58,418 nucleotides of DNA, taken from contig NZ_LKBD01000030.1 in NCBI RefSeq assembly GCF_001399975.1, forward strand, positions 1-58,418, read 5' to 3'. The number at the start of each line of letters is the position of its first letter. Positions within the stretch are counted from its first letter, which is position 1. Of this stretch, positions 1-9,249 are shown in pieces. Under the pieces are notes generated by a model. It was given only the letters and a program-made list of their open reading frames with translations. It had not been told where the DNA came from and searched no databases. The position numbers and the translations under genes were made by a program. The DNA is from Pseudoalteromonas sp. P1-9 (GTDB lineage Bacteria > Pseudomonadota > Gammaproteobacteria > Enterobacterales > Alteromonadaceae).

Positions 1-2
1 TA

Positions 3-234
3 AAACATAGAAAAGTCATTTCACCTCTTATCCATCATTCAGATAGAGGTATTCAATATTGCTCACATGAATACCAACGCATACACGAAGAATATGACAT
101 AACGTGCTCAATGACAGATGGGTATGACTGCTGCGAAAATGGTGAAACAATCCATTGATATCTATAATCAAAGAAGGCCACACACGGCTTTAAAATACAA
201 AACGCCCGATGAAATACATCGAGCGTTTTATTAA
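3..234 (+). pseudogene. IS3-family transposase (OrfB) C-terminal remnant, internally deleted and frameshifted
   Basis: The frame open from base 3 reads HHSDRGIQYCSHEYQRIHEE, the rve integrase-core signature around the second catalytic Asp of IS3 transposases. It ends at a TGA at 156-158. A second frame that stops at 232-234 carries YNQRRPHTALKYKTPDEI, the conserved C-terminal block. Compared with a normal OrfB, the stretch holding the third catalytic residue (the E of the DDE triad, usually about 30 codons) is missing between roughly 117 and 130, and the two halves are in different frames. The element is therefore inactive. Its 5' part lies outside the window. Confidence 0.85.
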
Positions 235-240
235 AAAAAG

Positions 241-265
241 TGTCAACCCATGCTAGGACGGGTCA
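241..265 (+). repeat. Probable right terminal inverted repeat of the IS3-family remnant
   Basis: The sequence begins TGTCAACCCATGC and ends GGACGGGTCA a few bases after the transposase stop codon. It has the position, length and terminal CA expected of an IS3-group right end. The partner end is outside the window, so neither the inverted match nor a target-site duplication can be checked here. Confidence 0.6.
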
Positions 266-268
266 TGA

Positions 269-481
269 TTAAATGATGCGATCTTTATTCCAGCGACGCT
301 CTTTTGCTAAACGCTGTTTACGTGCTTCACATGGGTCGTCGCAGTCACATACTTTATCTATGCCCATTGCACCTAAGCCACCACAGCTACTCGCCATTGA
401 TTTCTTTTGTACAATTACACCCACAGCCATTGCTAGTGCAATAATAACGAGTAATCCAAAAGTAAGAAAAAATATAGACAT
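269..481 (-). CDS. nqrM: Na+-NQR maturation protein NqrM
   Basis: A 70-residue protein with one N-terminal membrane helix (about residues 2-23) followed by a Cys-rich tail containing SCGGLGAMGIDKVCDCDDPC. The helix plus four conserved Cys residues is the hallmark of NqrM (DUF539), which is needed to assemble active Na+-NQR, probably by delivering iron to a Cys-ligated site in the NqrD/E pair. An upstream in-frame ATG would add nine residues. I chose the ATG at 481 because AGGGG sits just upstream and family members start MS-hydrophobic. It is the last gene of the nqrABCDEF-apbE-nqrM array, 172 bp after apbE, as in Vibrio. Confidence 0.9.
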   Translation of the reverse strand: MSIFFLTFGLLVIIALAMAVGVIVQKKSMASSCGGLGAMGIDKVCDCDDPCEARKQRLAKERRWNKDRII

Positions 482-653
482 AGTTGGCCCCTTAAAAAAG
501 TGTCGCAATTATACGCGCTCAAGACAAAAAATGTAATATTGAATTGGCTAATACTTGACCCAAAGCAAGCCAAAATTCAAAACAGTCTCACTCTCAAATA
601 TGCAAATCGAGCAACTCAAAACACCTAGTTGCTCCGTAAAGCAAATAAATAAC

Positions 654-1676
654 TTACAGGTACGGCTTAAACGCGTTGCTGGCGTAAGTTTCCAAACCTT
701 TTGGCGTTTTACTAATGAGGTAAACGGCCAAGTTATGTTGCTCTGCATATTGTTTCGCTTGCTCAGTGCCCATTACTGTTAGCGCGGTAGCTAAACCATC
801 CGCTGTCATTGCTGACGCATGAAGCACTGTTACCGACACTAAGTCCTGACGCACCGGCTTGCCCGTTTCAGGATGTATAAGATGAGAGTAATGTACGCCG
901 TCAACATCGTAGAATATACGATAGTCACCTGAAGTCGCCATCGCGATATCATTTACACGAATTAACTTATGAAATTCGCGTGTACCAGGTTCACTATCGG
1001 GTTGTTCAATCGCCAGCACCCAAGGCACATTGTTTGGCTTGTGACCTGAAGTACGAATTTCACCACCTATTTCAACCATATAATTAGTTAACGACAGTGA
1101 ATCTAAATACTCGGCTACTTTATCAATGCCAAAGCCTTTAGCGGTAGCTGAGAAACTAATCTCTAGTCCTTCTACTGTTTTCATCAGGCCTTGTTCTGAT
1201 AGCTTAAGTTTATCAACACCAATATGTTGCTTTATTTCAGCAATCACCTCATCACTTGGAATCGTTTCAGGACGATTATCTGGCCCAAAACCCCATAAAT
1301 CGATTAAAGGTCCCATAGTCACATCAAGCGTCTTTGTGCTTAAGCCTAAACGAATTGACTCAGCGGTAACGCGGCGGAAATCTTCAGAAATAGGAAAGTT
1401 TTGATACGCAGCTAAACGGTTAAACTGATTGATTTCAGAATCAGGAATATACGTAGACATGGATTGGTTTACGTCTTTCAACAGGCTTGTTACATCACTG
1501 AATAAGCTCAGCTCCTGCACTCTTTGTTCTGGCACAAATACCTTAATTGTGAAAGTGGTGCCCATAGTCTTGCCTTGCAACAACACCTCTTGCATCTTGG
1601 TTTCTTTAGCCGCCTGTTCACAGCCAACCAAGGTCAGTAGAATCAGAAAAAAAGCAAAATAGTATATTCGTTTCAT
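654..1676 (-). CDS. apbE: FAD:protein FMN transferase ApbE (lipoprotein)
   Basis: 340 residues. The signal peptide ends in the lipobox LVGC at about residues 16-19, so this is a periplasmic lipoprotein anchored to a membrane. The ApbE fold follows, with GKTMGTTFTI near the N-terminus, KGFGIDKVAEYL, GGEIRTSG and the C-terminal DGLATALTVMG metal/nucleotide block. ApbE transfers FMN from FAD to a Thr in S-G-A-T motifs, and both substrates, NqrB and NqrC, are encoded just upstream. It follows nqrF but is separated from it by a strong terminator hairpin, so it may have its own promoter or depend on readthrough. Identification is very secure. Confidence 0.95.
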   Translation of the reverse strand: MKRIYYFAFFLILLTLVGCEQAAKETKMQEVLLQGKTMGTTFTIKVFVPEQRVQELSLFSDVTSLLKDVNQSMSTYIPDSEINQFNRLAAYQNFPISEDFRRVTAESIRLGLSTKTLDVTMGPLIDLWGFGPDNRPETIPSDEVIAEIKQHIGVDKLKLSEQGLMKTVEGLEISFSATAKGFGIDKVAEYLDSLSLTNYMVEIGGEIRTSGHKPNNVPWVLAIEQPDSEPGTREFHKLIRVNDIAMATSGDYRIFYDVDGVHYSHLIHPETGKPVRQDLVSVTVLHASAMTADGLATALTVMGTEQAKQYAEQHNLAVYLISKTPKGLETYASNAFKPYL

Positions 1677-1695
1677 AAACTTATTATCTTGTAAT

Positions 1696-1735
1696 AAAAA
1701 AGGCTCCTAAATCATTATAGTCGATTTAGGAGCCT
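1696..1735 (-). terminator. Rho-independent terminator after nqrF
   Basis: Perfect 13-bp inverted repeat (1701-1713 with 1723-1735, nine-base loop) followed on the minus strand by six T residues (1696-1701). It lies between the nqrF stop and the apbE start. Confidence 0.85.
1714..1719 (-). promoter_or_regulatory. Candidate -10 element for apbE inside the terminator loop
   Basis: On the minus strand the loop of the nqrF terminator reads CTATAATG, a perfect TATAAT hexamer about 40 bp upstream of the apbE start. No good -35 hexamer is visible at 16-18 bp spacing. Transcripts starting here would lack the 5' arm of the hairpin and would escape termination. This is inferred from sequence only. Confidence 0.3.
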
Positions 1736-1772
1736 GAATTGTATCGTAAAAATTTATCTTTTTACCTGTGAA

Positions 1773-2999
1773 TTAACCACCGAAGTCATCAAGTAGGATG
1801 TTTTCATCTTCAACACCCAAGTCTTTCAGCATGTTAATTACTGCCGCGTTCATCATCGGCGGACCACACATGTAGTATTCACAATCTTCCGGTGCTTCAT
1901 GATCACGTAGATAGTTTTCATAAAGAACGTTATGGATAAAGCCTGTGTAACCTTCCCAGTTATCTTCTGGTTGTGGATCTGATAATGCACAATGCCATAC
2001 GAAGTTATCATTCTCAGCCTGTAGGCCGTCAAAATCTTCAACATAGAACATTTCACGCTTAGAACGCGCACCGTACCAGAAGCTCATCTTACGGTCAGAG
2101 TTAAGACGCTTAAGCTGGTCGAAAATGTGTGAACGCATTGGTGCCATACCTGCACCACCACCTACGAATACCATTTCTGCGTCAGTGTCTTTCGCGAAGA
2201 ACTCACCGAACGGACCAGAAATAGTCACCTTGTCACCTGCTTTAAGTGACCAAATGTAAGATGACATCTTACCGCAAGGTAAGCTTAAATCACGCGGTGG
2301 TGGCGTAGCAATACGCACGTTAAGCATGATAATGCCTTCTTCTTCTGGGTAGTTAGCCATTGAATATGCACGGATAGTCTCTTCATCAACTTTTGACTCA
2401 AGAGCAAAGAAGCCAAAGTGCTCCCAGTCACCACGATATTCTTCAGGAACATCGAAATCAGCATATTTTACATGGTGAGCTGGTGCTTCAATCTGGATGT
2501 AACCACCTGCACGGAAAGGTACAGATTCGCCATCAGGAATTGCAAGCTTAAGCTCTTTGATGAATGTCGCTTTGTTATCATTTGAGATAACAGTACATTC
2601 CCACTTTTTAACACCAAAAATTGACTCTTCAAGTTCAATTTCCATATCGCCTTTAACAGCAACCTGACACGCTAAACGACAACCTTCACGTGCTTCACCT
2701 TTAGTAATATGGTCAAGCTCAGTTGGCAGAATGTCACCACCACCTGAATGAACGTCTACGCGACACTGACCACATGAGCCACCGCCACCACATGCAGATG
2801 ATACGAAGATACCTGCATCGGCTAATGCGCCTAATAGTTTTGAACCTGGCTGTGTGATAATCGCTTTTTCAGGATCACCATTAACACCAATCGTTACGTT
2901 ACCGCTAGGTACTAGTTTTGATTTAGCCGCGATGATAATCAGGACTAAGATCACAACAATAGCGATAAACATGCTTACGCCTAATACAACTGTTTCCAT
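1773..2999 (-). CDS. nqrF: Na+-translocating NADH:quinone reductase subunit F
   Basis: 408 residues, the usual length. An N-terminal membrane helix (about 4-25) precedes a ferredoxin domain with [2Fe-2S] ligands C70, C76, C79 and C111, at the same numbers as in Vibrio cholerae. A ferredoxin-reductase module follows, with RAYSMANYP (FAD) and GGGAGMAPM (NADH). It takes electrons from NADH at the cytoplasmic face and feeds the membrane subunits. It is the last structural gene of the operon, 20 bp after nqrE. The protein ends DDFGG, as in other NqrF proteins. Confidence 0.98.
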   Translation of the reverse strand: METVVLGVSMFIAIVVILVLIIIAAKSKLVPSGNVTIGVNGDPEKAIITQPGSKLLGALADAGIFVSSACGGGGSCGQCRVDVHSGGGDILPTELDHITKGEAREGCRLACQVAVKGDMEIELEESIFGVKKWECTVISNDNKATFIKELKLAIPDGESVPFRAGGYIQIEAPAHHVKYADFDVPEEYRGDWEHFGFFALESKVDEETIRAYSMANYPEEEGIIMLNVRIATPPPRDLSLPCGKMSSYIWSLKAGDKVTISGPFGEFFAKDTDAEMVFVGGGAGMAPMRSHIFDQLKRLNSDRKMSFWYGARSKREMFYVEDFDGLQAENDNFVWHCALSDPQPEDNWEGYTGFIHNVLYENYLRDHEAPEDCEYYMCGPPMMNAAVINMLKDLGVEDENILLDDFGG

Positions 3000-3019
3000 C
3001 GTATAGTTTCCTCGCTACC

Positions 3020-3628
3020 TTAAAGTGAAATACCAGAGAATGACATAAAGCCAAGACCCATAAGACCTACAGTAATAAAGGTAATACCTAAACCACGAAG
3101 ACCATCAGGAATATCAGCATACTTCATCTTCTCACGAATACCCGCTAGCGCAACAATCGCAAGCGCCCAACCAACACCAGAACCAATACCAAATACAACT
3201 GATTCAGTGAAGTTATAGTTACGCTCAACCATGAATGCTACTGCACCAAAAATCGCACAGTTTACGGTGATAAGTGGTAAGAAGATACCCAGCGCGTTGT
3301 ATAGCGGTGGGAAGAACTTATCAAGTGCCATTTCAAGGATTTGCACAAGTGCTGCGATAACACCGATGAATGTTAGGAACTTAAGGAAGCTTAAGTCAGC
3401 TTCAGGGTAACCTAACCACTCAAGTGCACCAGGTGCAAGCAAGTTGTGGTAAACCAAGTTGTTTACTGGTACTGCAACACCTAGTACGAAGATTACAGCA
3501 ACACCAAGACCTAAAGAGGTAGTAACTTTCTTTGATACCGCTAAGAATGTACACATACCTAGGAAGAAAGAAAGCGCTAAGTTTTCAATGAAAACCGCTT
3601 TGATAAATAGATTAATATAATGTTCCAT
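3020..3628 (-). CDS. nqrE: Na+-NQR subunit E
   Basis: 202 residues, almost entirely hydrophobic, with about six membrane helices starting [20 protein letters not shown]. NqrE and NqrD are inverted-topology homologues (Rnf A/E type). Each supplies Cys ligands to an intramembrane iron centre on the electron path of the pump; [11 protein letters not shown] near residue 26 holds one such Cys and [10 protein letters not shown] another. It lies 10 bp after nqrD and 20 bp before nqrF in one transcription unit. Confidence 0.97.
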   Translation of the reverse strand: MEHYINLFIKAVFIENLALSFFLGMCTFLAVSKKVTTSLGLGVAVIFVLGVAVPVNNLVYHNLLAPGALEWLGYPEADLSFLKFLTFIGVIAALVQILEMALDKFFPPLYNALGIFLPLITVNCAIFGAVAFMVERNYNFTESVVFGIGSGVGWALAIVALAGIREKMKYADIPDGLRGLGITFITVGLMGLGFMSFSGISL

Positions 3629-3638
3629 CTCTTACCTC

Positions 3639-4268
3639 TTATGCTTTCTCTACTTGGTCTTTCTTATAAGTACGAAGTACCCAAATGAATAAACCAATGA
3701 TGAAGAAAGAACTTGGTGGAAGAATTAGAAGACCCATTGGCTGATAGAAACCACCTTCAGAAACTAATGGTAAGATTTCAACATCAAACAGCGTACCTTT
3801 ACCAAATAGTTCACGAATGAAACCAACTGTTAGTAGTACTACTGAGTAACCAAGACCATTACCAATACCGTCTAAGAAAGACATCATTGGTGGCGATTTC
3901 ATTGCATATGCTTCCGCGCGGCCCATTACAATACAGTTAGTAATGATTAGACCAACGAATACCGAAAGCTCTTTCGCTGTTGCGTAAACAAACGCTTGTA
4001 GCGTTTGGTCAACAACGATTACTAACGATGCAATAATCGTCATCTGTACGATAATACGTACACTTGATGGAATGTGGTTACGGATCATCGAGATGAATAA
4101 GCTCGAGAAAGCCGTTACTAATGTCAATGCGATTGACATGATAAGCGCATTTTTAAGGCTTGAAGTTACTGCTAGTGCAGAACAAATGCCCAGTACTTGA
4201 AGTGCAATTGGGTTGTTCGCAAAAACAGGACCAAATAAGACTTCTTTCATTTCTTTTGAATTAGCCAT
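3639..4268 (-). CDS. nqrD: Na+-NQR subunit D
   Basis: 209 residues with six predicted membrane helices. Conserved blocks include [17 protein letters not shown] and [17 protein letters not shown], with the paired Cys residues that bind iron together with NqrE. The start ATG overlaps the nqrC stop (TAATG), which indicates translational coupling. It is a membrane core subunit of the Na+-pumping NADH:ubiquinone reductase. Confidence 0.97.
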   Translation of the reverse strand: MANSKEMKEVLFGPVFANNPIALQVLGICSALAVTSSLKNALIMSIALTLVTAFSSLFISMIRNHIPSSVRIIVQMTIIASLVIVVDQTLQAFVYATAKELSVFVGLIITNCIVMGRAEAYAMKSPPMMSFLDGIGNGLGYSVVLLTVGFIRELFGKGTLFDVEILPLVSEGGFYQPMGLLILPPSSFFIIGLFIWVLRTYKKDQVEKA

Positions 4269-5014
4269 TAGTTCAATGCTCCTTCACGTACTTTCGCTAG
4301 GAATGGGCCAAACGCTTTTTCGCTTGTCCAGAACTTAAATGTGTTATCAACACCTACAGACGTAAGCGTTGCACCCGATAAACCATCCACTTTATGCACA
4401 TTGTTACCCGCTGTACCTTTTACGATATCAACTGGTAATTGTTTATCTTCCCAAGTCGCAGTCCACTTAGGGTTTTGGATTTCACCACCTAGACCCGGCG
4501 TTTCATTGTGCTTGTAGAAGTTAATCGCTTTAACTGTTTTAGTGTCAGTATCTAACGCTAAGAAACCGTACATAATACCCCAAAGGCCGTAACCTTGAAC
4601 TGGTAGAATGATTGTTTCTACTTTACCGCTGTCATTTTTTGCAAAATAAACTGGCGACTCAGTTGTCATGCGCTGAACACCTGCTTTGTCATCTTGCTTG
4701 TCTAGTTTGATGCTGCGTTTAGCATCGAACTTAGTCATTTCAAAATCAAAGCTGTTTGGATCAGTGTCAACGAACTCACCTGTTTTCATATCAACAACGC
4801 GAGCTTCAATGTTTGCATTGAATGTTTCAGACACATTTTTAACGTCAGCAAAACCAGCTGCAGCTAGAATGTTACGCTGAACGTCTTGTGTTTTATTTGC
4901 TTGCTGTAGCGGACGAAGCTGCACAGCGGCAAGCGATACAACTACCGCGCACACTAAACATAAGCCAACTACAACACCAAGTGTTTTGCCGATAGATTCG
5001 TTATTACTAGCCAC
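4268..5014 (-). CDS. nqrC: Na+-NQR subunit C (covalent FMN)
   Basis: 248 residues. One N-terminal helix (about 11-32) anchors a periplasmic FMN-binding domain. The flavinylation motif is DGLSGAT, with the acceptor Thr at residue 216 by my count, and ApbE attaches FMN there. The [11 protein letters not shown] block is typical of the family. The start overlaps the end of nqrB by 8 bp, so the two are probably translationally coupled. Confidence 0.98.
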   Translation of the reverse strand: MASNNESIGKTLGVVVGLCLVCAVVVSLAAVQLRPLQQANKTQDVQRNILAAAGFADVKNVSETFNANIEARVVDMKTGEFVDTDPNSFDFEMTKFDAKRSIKLDKQDDKAGVQRMTTESPVYFAKNDSGKVETIILPVQGYGLWGIMYGFLALDTDTKTVKAINFYKHNETPGLGGEIQNPKWTATWEDKQLPVDIVKGTAGNNVHKVDGLSGATLTSVGVDNTFKFWTSEKAFGPFLAKVREGALN

Positions 5015-6206
5015 GAGCCAATCTCCTCTTGATGTTCGACTGAACTACAAAGTGGTCGAATAACGGTGCAAACAAGTTAGCAAATAGAATTGCTAGCATC
5101 ATACCTTCTGGGTATGCAGGGTTTACAACACGGATTAAAACAACCATTACACCAATAAGAATACCGTACGCCCACTTACCTTTATCTGTGAAAGATGCAG
5201 AAACTGGGTCGGTCGCCATGAAGAACATACCAAATGCGAAGCCACCTAGCACTAGGTGCCAATGCCAAGGCATAGCGAACATGTTATTGGTTTCAGAGCC
5301 GATACCATTTAATAGGAATGACATTGCAACCATACCTGCAAACACACCTAGTACGATGCGCCATGAAGCGATACGGAAGTAAATTAGTGCTAAACCACCA
5401 ATCATCAGTGCTAGTGTCGACGTTTCACCTACAGAACCTTGAACGAAACCGTAGAATGCATTCCACCATAGCTCCATGTTGCTATAGTCAACGCTACCAA
5501 CAACCGCTTGGCCGAGCATAGTCGCACCAGAGAAACCATCTACCGCTGTCCACACAGTATCACCAGAGATTTGTGCAGGGTATGCGAAGAATAGGAATGC
5601 ACGACCAGCAAGTGCTGGGTTTAAGAAGTTACGGCCTGTACCACCAAATACTTCTTTCGCCATTACTACACCAAAGGTAATACCTAGTGCTACCTGCCAA
5701 AGCGGAATTGTCGCAGGCAAGATAAGAGCGAATAGTACCGATGTTACGAAGAAACCTTCGTTAACTTCGTGCTTACGAATCGATGCAAAGAGTACTTCCC
5801 AGAAACCACCTACAGCAAACACAGTTGCGTAAATTGGTAGGAAGAAACAAGCACCGTAGAACATTTTAACGCCCCAGCCCGATGTTGCAGTTAATTCACC
5901 GCCAAACATTTGGAATAACGCAACCTGCCATGAATCACCTAAAGCGAAACCATTAGCAAGCGCGATTGACGCTTGATGACCAATGTTAAACATACCGAAA
6001 AACATAGCTGGGAATGTCGCCATCCACACTAAGATCATAATACGTTTAAGGTCGATATTATCACGTACGTGAGAGCCGGTTTTAGTTACATGACCTGGCG
6101 TGTAGAAAATAGTCGCAGCTGCTTCATACAGCGCATACCATTTTTCGTGTTTACCACCTGGTTCAAAATGCGGCTCGATATCTTCAAGAAACTTCTTTAA
6201 GCCCAT
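5007..6206 (-). CDS. nqrB: Na+-NQR subunit B (covalent FMN, riboflavin, quinone site)
   Basis: 399 residues counted from [14 protein letters not shown], the start that matches the family. A start seven codons upstream is possible but would run into the end of nqrA. It is a multi-helix membrane subunit that forms the main Na+ channel and binds FMN covalently, riboflavin and ubiquinone. The flavinylation motif DGFSGAT places the acceptor Thr at residue 229. The other conserved block is [19 protein letters not shown]. It lies 4 bp after nqrA, with AAGG upstream of the chosen ATG. Confidence 0.97.
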   Translation of the reverse strand: MGLKKFLEDIEPHFEPGGKHEKWYALYEAAATIFYTPGHVTKTGSHVRDNIDLKRIMILVWMATFPAMFFGMFNIGHQASIALANGFALGDSWQVALFQMFGGELTATSGWGVKMFYGACFFLPIYATVFAVGGFWEVLFASIRKHEVNEGFFVTSVLFALILPATIPLWQVALGITFGVVMAKEVFGGTGRNFLNPALAGRAFLFFAYPAQISGDTVWTAVDGFSGATMLGQAVVGSVDYSNMELWWNAFYGFVQGSVGETSTLALMIGGLALIYFRIASWRIVLGVFAGMVAMSFLLNGIGSETNNMFAMPWHWHLVLGGFAFGMFFMATDPVSASFTDKGKWAYGILIGVMVVLIRVVNPAYPEGMMLAILFANLFAPLFDHFVVQSNIKRRLARG

Positions 6207-6210
6207 GGGA

Positions 6211-7554
6211 TTAACCTTCCTTCTCAATAGTAGTCAGGCGTTCACGAAGGATTGGACCGTACTCGTATTTACCTGGACAAACGAAGGTACATAGCGCTAA
6301 ATCTTCTTCATCTAGCTCAAGTGCACCTAGCGAAATCGCACCATCTAAATCACCTGCGATTAAATCACGCAGTAATAAAGTAGGAAGGATATCTAAAGGC
6401 ATAATGCGCTCGTAGTTACCGATTGGCACCATAGAACGGCTTGAGCCACCTGTTGAGGTCGTCATTTTGAATAAACGACTAGGCGCTAAATGCGATAGGA
6501 AAGTACGTGTTACTGAGAATTTCTTCGCACCTGGAGCAATCCAGCCGAATAATTCTTTTTCACGACCTTCTAATAATGCTGTGATCTGAGTGTGGTAACG
6601 ACCTAAGAAAGCATGAGGGCCACTTGCCGTAGTACCCGAAAGTACAGAACCAGAAATCACACGGTTTTCGCCATCTTCTAACTCACCAGCAACGATGTCA
6701 TCCGTAGATGCGCCTAGTTGAGTTTTGATTAAGCGTGGGTTTTTAACAGTAGGACCTGCTAACGCCACAACGCGATCAGTGAAGATTTCACCTGTTAGGA
6801 ATAGTTTACCGAATGCAATCACATCCTGGTAACCTAAGTGCCATACTTGCTTTTCAGCAGAAACAGCGTCTAAGTGGTGAATGTGAGTACCTACTAAACC
6901 TGCTGGGTGCTTACCACCGAACTCATGTACTTCTACTTGAGCTACAGATGAAGAAGGAACAGTTGCACCAGGCGCCTTACATACAAACACTTTACCGTCA
7001 GTTAGGCGAGAAACAACCGCAAGGCCTGCTTCAAACGCTTCAGCTTGTTCAGCAATAACAATTGCTGGGTCTGCTGCTAATGGGTTAGTGTCAATTGCAG
7101 TAACAAAGATCGAGCTTGGCGTTGAATCCAAAGCTGGAACTTTACTGAATGGACGGGTACGAAGCGCCGGCCATTGACCTGATTCAACCAGTACTTCTTG
7201 CACTTTTGCACGGTCAAGGCTCGCTAGCTCACCCGCCGAAAAAGACGCAAACGTTTCTTGCTCACTGCCGTTAACTTCAATAACAACAGATTGCAATACA
7301 CGCTTAGCACCGCGATTGACTTCTTTAACAACACCAGAGGCTGGTGCAGTATACTTAACGCCAGGATTCTTTTTGTCGACAAAAAGAACTTGGCCTTTCT
7401 TGACTTGGTCATCCACACGAACATGCATGGTAGGACGCATACCAATAAATTCTTCACCTAGCACAGCGACTCGTTTAACGGCAGAACCGTCATGAATCAC
7501 CTGCGAAGGTGCGCCTTCAATTGGCAAGTCCAGACCTTTTTTTATGTTGATCAT
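6211..7554 (-). CDS. nqrA: Na+-NQR subunit A
   Basis: 447 residues from [14 protein letters not shown], which matches family starts. An in-frame ATG four codons upstream is less likely, and neither start has a strong ribosome-binding site. It is a peripheral cytoplasmic subunit with an N-terminal lipoyl/biotin-like domain ([19 protein letters not shown]) and a C-terminal part containing [15 protein letters not shown]. It lacks flavin and contributes to the quinone region. It is the first gene of the nqr operon, so the promoter should lie in the AT-rich 374-bp space upstream. Confidence 0.96.
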   Translation of the reverse strand: MINIKKGLDLPIEGAPSQVIHDGSAVKRVAVLGEEFIGMRPTMHVRVDDQVKKGQVLFVDKKNPGVKYTAPASGVVKEVNRGAKRVLQSVVIEVNGSEQETFASFSAGELASLDRAKVQEVLVESGQWPALRTRPFSKVPALDSTPSSIFVTAIDTNPLAADPAIVIAEQAEAFEAGLAVVSRLTDGKVFVCKAPGATVPSSSVAQVEVHEFGGKHPAGLVGTHIHHLDAVSAEKQVWHLGYQDVIAFGKLFLTGEIFTDRVVALAGPTVKNPRLIKTQLGASTDDIVAGELEDGENRVISGSVLSGTTASGPHAFLGRYHTQITALLEGREKELFGWIAPGAKKFSVTRTFLSHLAPSRLFKMTTSTGGSSRSMVPIGNYERIMPLDILPTLLLRDLIAGDLDGAISLGALELDEEDLALCTFVCPGKYEYGPILRERLTTIEKEG

Positions 7555-7928
7555 ACGCACTTGCATTACATTAATGAAAAGAAACTGAAAAATCTAACCA
7601 TGTACCACCAAACATTCACGAAAGTGCAAATATTAGGCGATACAATCGAATCTATACATATTCCCCGAATTTTAACATTAATTCGGATGACTATGCGAGT
7701 CTAAATTGAAATTTATGCTTACAAATTAAAGCCTAAAATTTGTACTTTACAAGTTACTAAACGCTCTAATCTACTGGGTCGATCACCATTTTAATTAAAT
7801 CAATTAGCCAAAAGTGTAATGTGAGAAATTTTCAGGGGAAGAAGATTGGTGGAATTAAGAATTAAGAGTTCAGAATATCGGCGCACTACAACACCCACCT
7901 TCTGAACTCTAAAAAGAGACTCTGAGTT
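7555..7928. other. Intergenic region carrying the nqr operon leader
   Basis: No gene is supported here; the only reading frame (7492-7704 plus) mostly shadows nqrA. It should hold the nqr promoter, reading minus, but I see no convincing -35/-10 pair. It contains a 7-bp stem-loop (7665-7671 with 7680-7686) in the likely 5' leader, two tandem GAATTAA heptamers near 7852-7865, and the 11-bp inverted repeat listed separately. Confidence 0.6.
7865..7910. repeat. Perfect 11-bp inverted repeat downstream of fabV
   Basis: AGAGTTCAGAA (7865-7875) and TTCTGAACTCT (7900-7910) can form a hairpin with a 24-base loop. It sits 18 bp past the fabV stop. On the minus strand the distal arm is not followed by a T run, so it is not a canonical terminator; it may protect mRNA 3' ends or be a dispersed intergenic repeat. 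Confidence 0.6.
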
Positions 7929-9116
7929 TTACACTAACTCGATATCTGCAACTGGGTTTACGTCAGCGTCGTAATCTACGCTGTCGATACCAAAACCAAA
8001 TAGTTTTAAAAATTCATTATGGTAGCTCACGTAATCCGTAAGTTCGTCAATTGAATCGCTATCTACAGTATCCCAAATAGTTTGTACGCGAGCTTGAACG
8101 TCATCTTCCAACTCTTTGTAGTTTTGGAATAAATGGCCGCCTTCGTCAAATCGTGGGTTGTCACCGTAAAGGTTTTCACGGAATAAACCATTGATCTGCT
8201 CAATTGTACCTTCGTAAGTGCCATCTTCTTTCATCACTTTGAATAGACCAGAAATGTAAAGTGGCATAATTGGAATTGCAGAGCTCGCTTGCGTTACAAC
8301 AGCATTTAGTGAAGAAACATACGCTTCACCATTTAGGTTCGCTGTTTTCTCTTTAATTGCTGCGGCTGCACGATCTAAGTCTTCTTTTGCTTTACCGATT
8401 GTCGCATGGCCATAAATTGGCCACGTTAATTCTTTACCAATGTAGGTGTAAGCTGTTGTTTTAAAACCATCAGCAAGTACATCAGCCTGTTGTAGCGCAT
8501 CAAGCCACATTTCCCAGTCTTCACCGCCCATAACTTTTACAGTATTAGCGATTTCTTCTTCACTTGCTGCATCAACAGTTACTTCATCGATAACACGCTT
8601 AGACGTGTTTAAGTTTTTAGTTGTTACAGAGTTACCAATTGGCTTAAGTACTGATGAATAGGTTTCACCTGTATTTGGATCGGTACGACGTGGTGAAGCA
8701 AGGCTGTAAATAACTAAATCAACTTTACCTAGCTCTTCTTTAATGGTTGCAACTGTTTTTTCTTTTAATTCGTTAGAAAATGCATCGCCATTAATGTTTT
8801 TTGACCAAAGGCCAGCGGCTTCAGCTTCTGCTTGGAATGCCGCTGTGTTGTACCAGCCTGCAGAACCTGTACGCTTTTCCGTACCTTCTTTTTCAAAAAA
8901 CACACCTAATGTTTTTGCGCCTGCGCCAAATGCTGCTGTAATACGTGATGCAAGACCGTAGCCAGTAGATGCACCAATTACTAATACGTTGTTAGGTCCA
9001 GTTTCTAATTGGCCTTGAGACTTCACATATTCAATTTGCTCTTTCACATGAGCTGCACAGCCAACTGGGTGCGCGTTTGTACAAATAAAACCACGAATTT
9101 TAGGCTTGATAACCAT
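7929..9116 (-). CDS. fabV: Trans-2-enoyl-ACP/CoA reductase FabV (NADH)
   Basis: 395 residues, the family length. It starts [20 protein letters not shown] and carries the Rossmann motif [13 protein letters not shown] and the catalytic Y-X8-K spacing in [10 protein letters not shown]. FabV performs the last step of each fatty-acid elongation cycle and is the triclosan-resistant alternative to FabI found in Vibrio, Pseudomonas and relatives. No other fatty-acid genes are adjacent. It lies downstream of the TRAP genes on the same strand, but a terminator after dctP suggests separate transcription. Confidence 0.96.
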   Translation of the reverse strand: MVIKPKIRGFICTNAHPVGCAAHVKEQIEYVKSQGQLETGPNNVLVIGASTGYGLASRITAAFGAGAKTLGVFFEKEGTEKRTGSAGWYNTAAFQAEAEAAGLWSKNINGDAFSNELKEKTVATIKEELGKVDLVIYSLASPRRTDPNTGETYSSVLKPIGNSVTTKNLNTSKRVIDEVTVDAASEEEIANTVKVMGGEDWEMWLDALQQADVLADGFKTTAYTYIGKELTWPIYGHATIGKAKEDLDRAAAAIKEKTANLNGEAYVSSLNAVVTQASSAIPIMPLYISGLFKVMKEDGTYEGTIEQINGLFRENLYGDNPRFDEGGHLFQNYKELEDDVQARVQTIWDTVDSDSIDELTDYVSYHNEFLKLFGFGIDSVDYDADVNPVADIELV

Positions 9117-9213
9117 AAGTTAATTCCACTTTTACCTAATAAAATCTTTTAAAATTGTTGCTAGTTTAAAGCAAAGCACTGATAAACAGGTCTGATCAGC
9201 AAATAATTTTCAT

Positions 9214-9234
9214 AAAAAAGGGGCTTACGCCCCC
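9214..9234 (-). terminator. Rho-independent terminator after dctP
   Basis: GGGGC-GTAA-GCCCC stem-loop followed by six T residues on the minus strand, 16 bp past the dctP stop codon. Confidence 0.85.
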
Positions 9235-9249
9235 TATCATCTTATCGTG

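Noticed and set aside
273..536. Plus-strand open frame opposite nqrM.
   Set aside because: It is the antisense shadow of nqrM. The Cys-rich NqrM frame on minus is clearly the coding one.
7492..7704. 70-residue plus-strand frame at the nqrA 5' end.
   Set aside because: It overlaps the nqrA start and has no family features or ribosome site.
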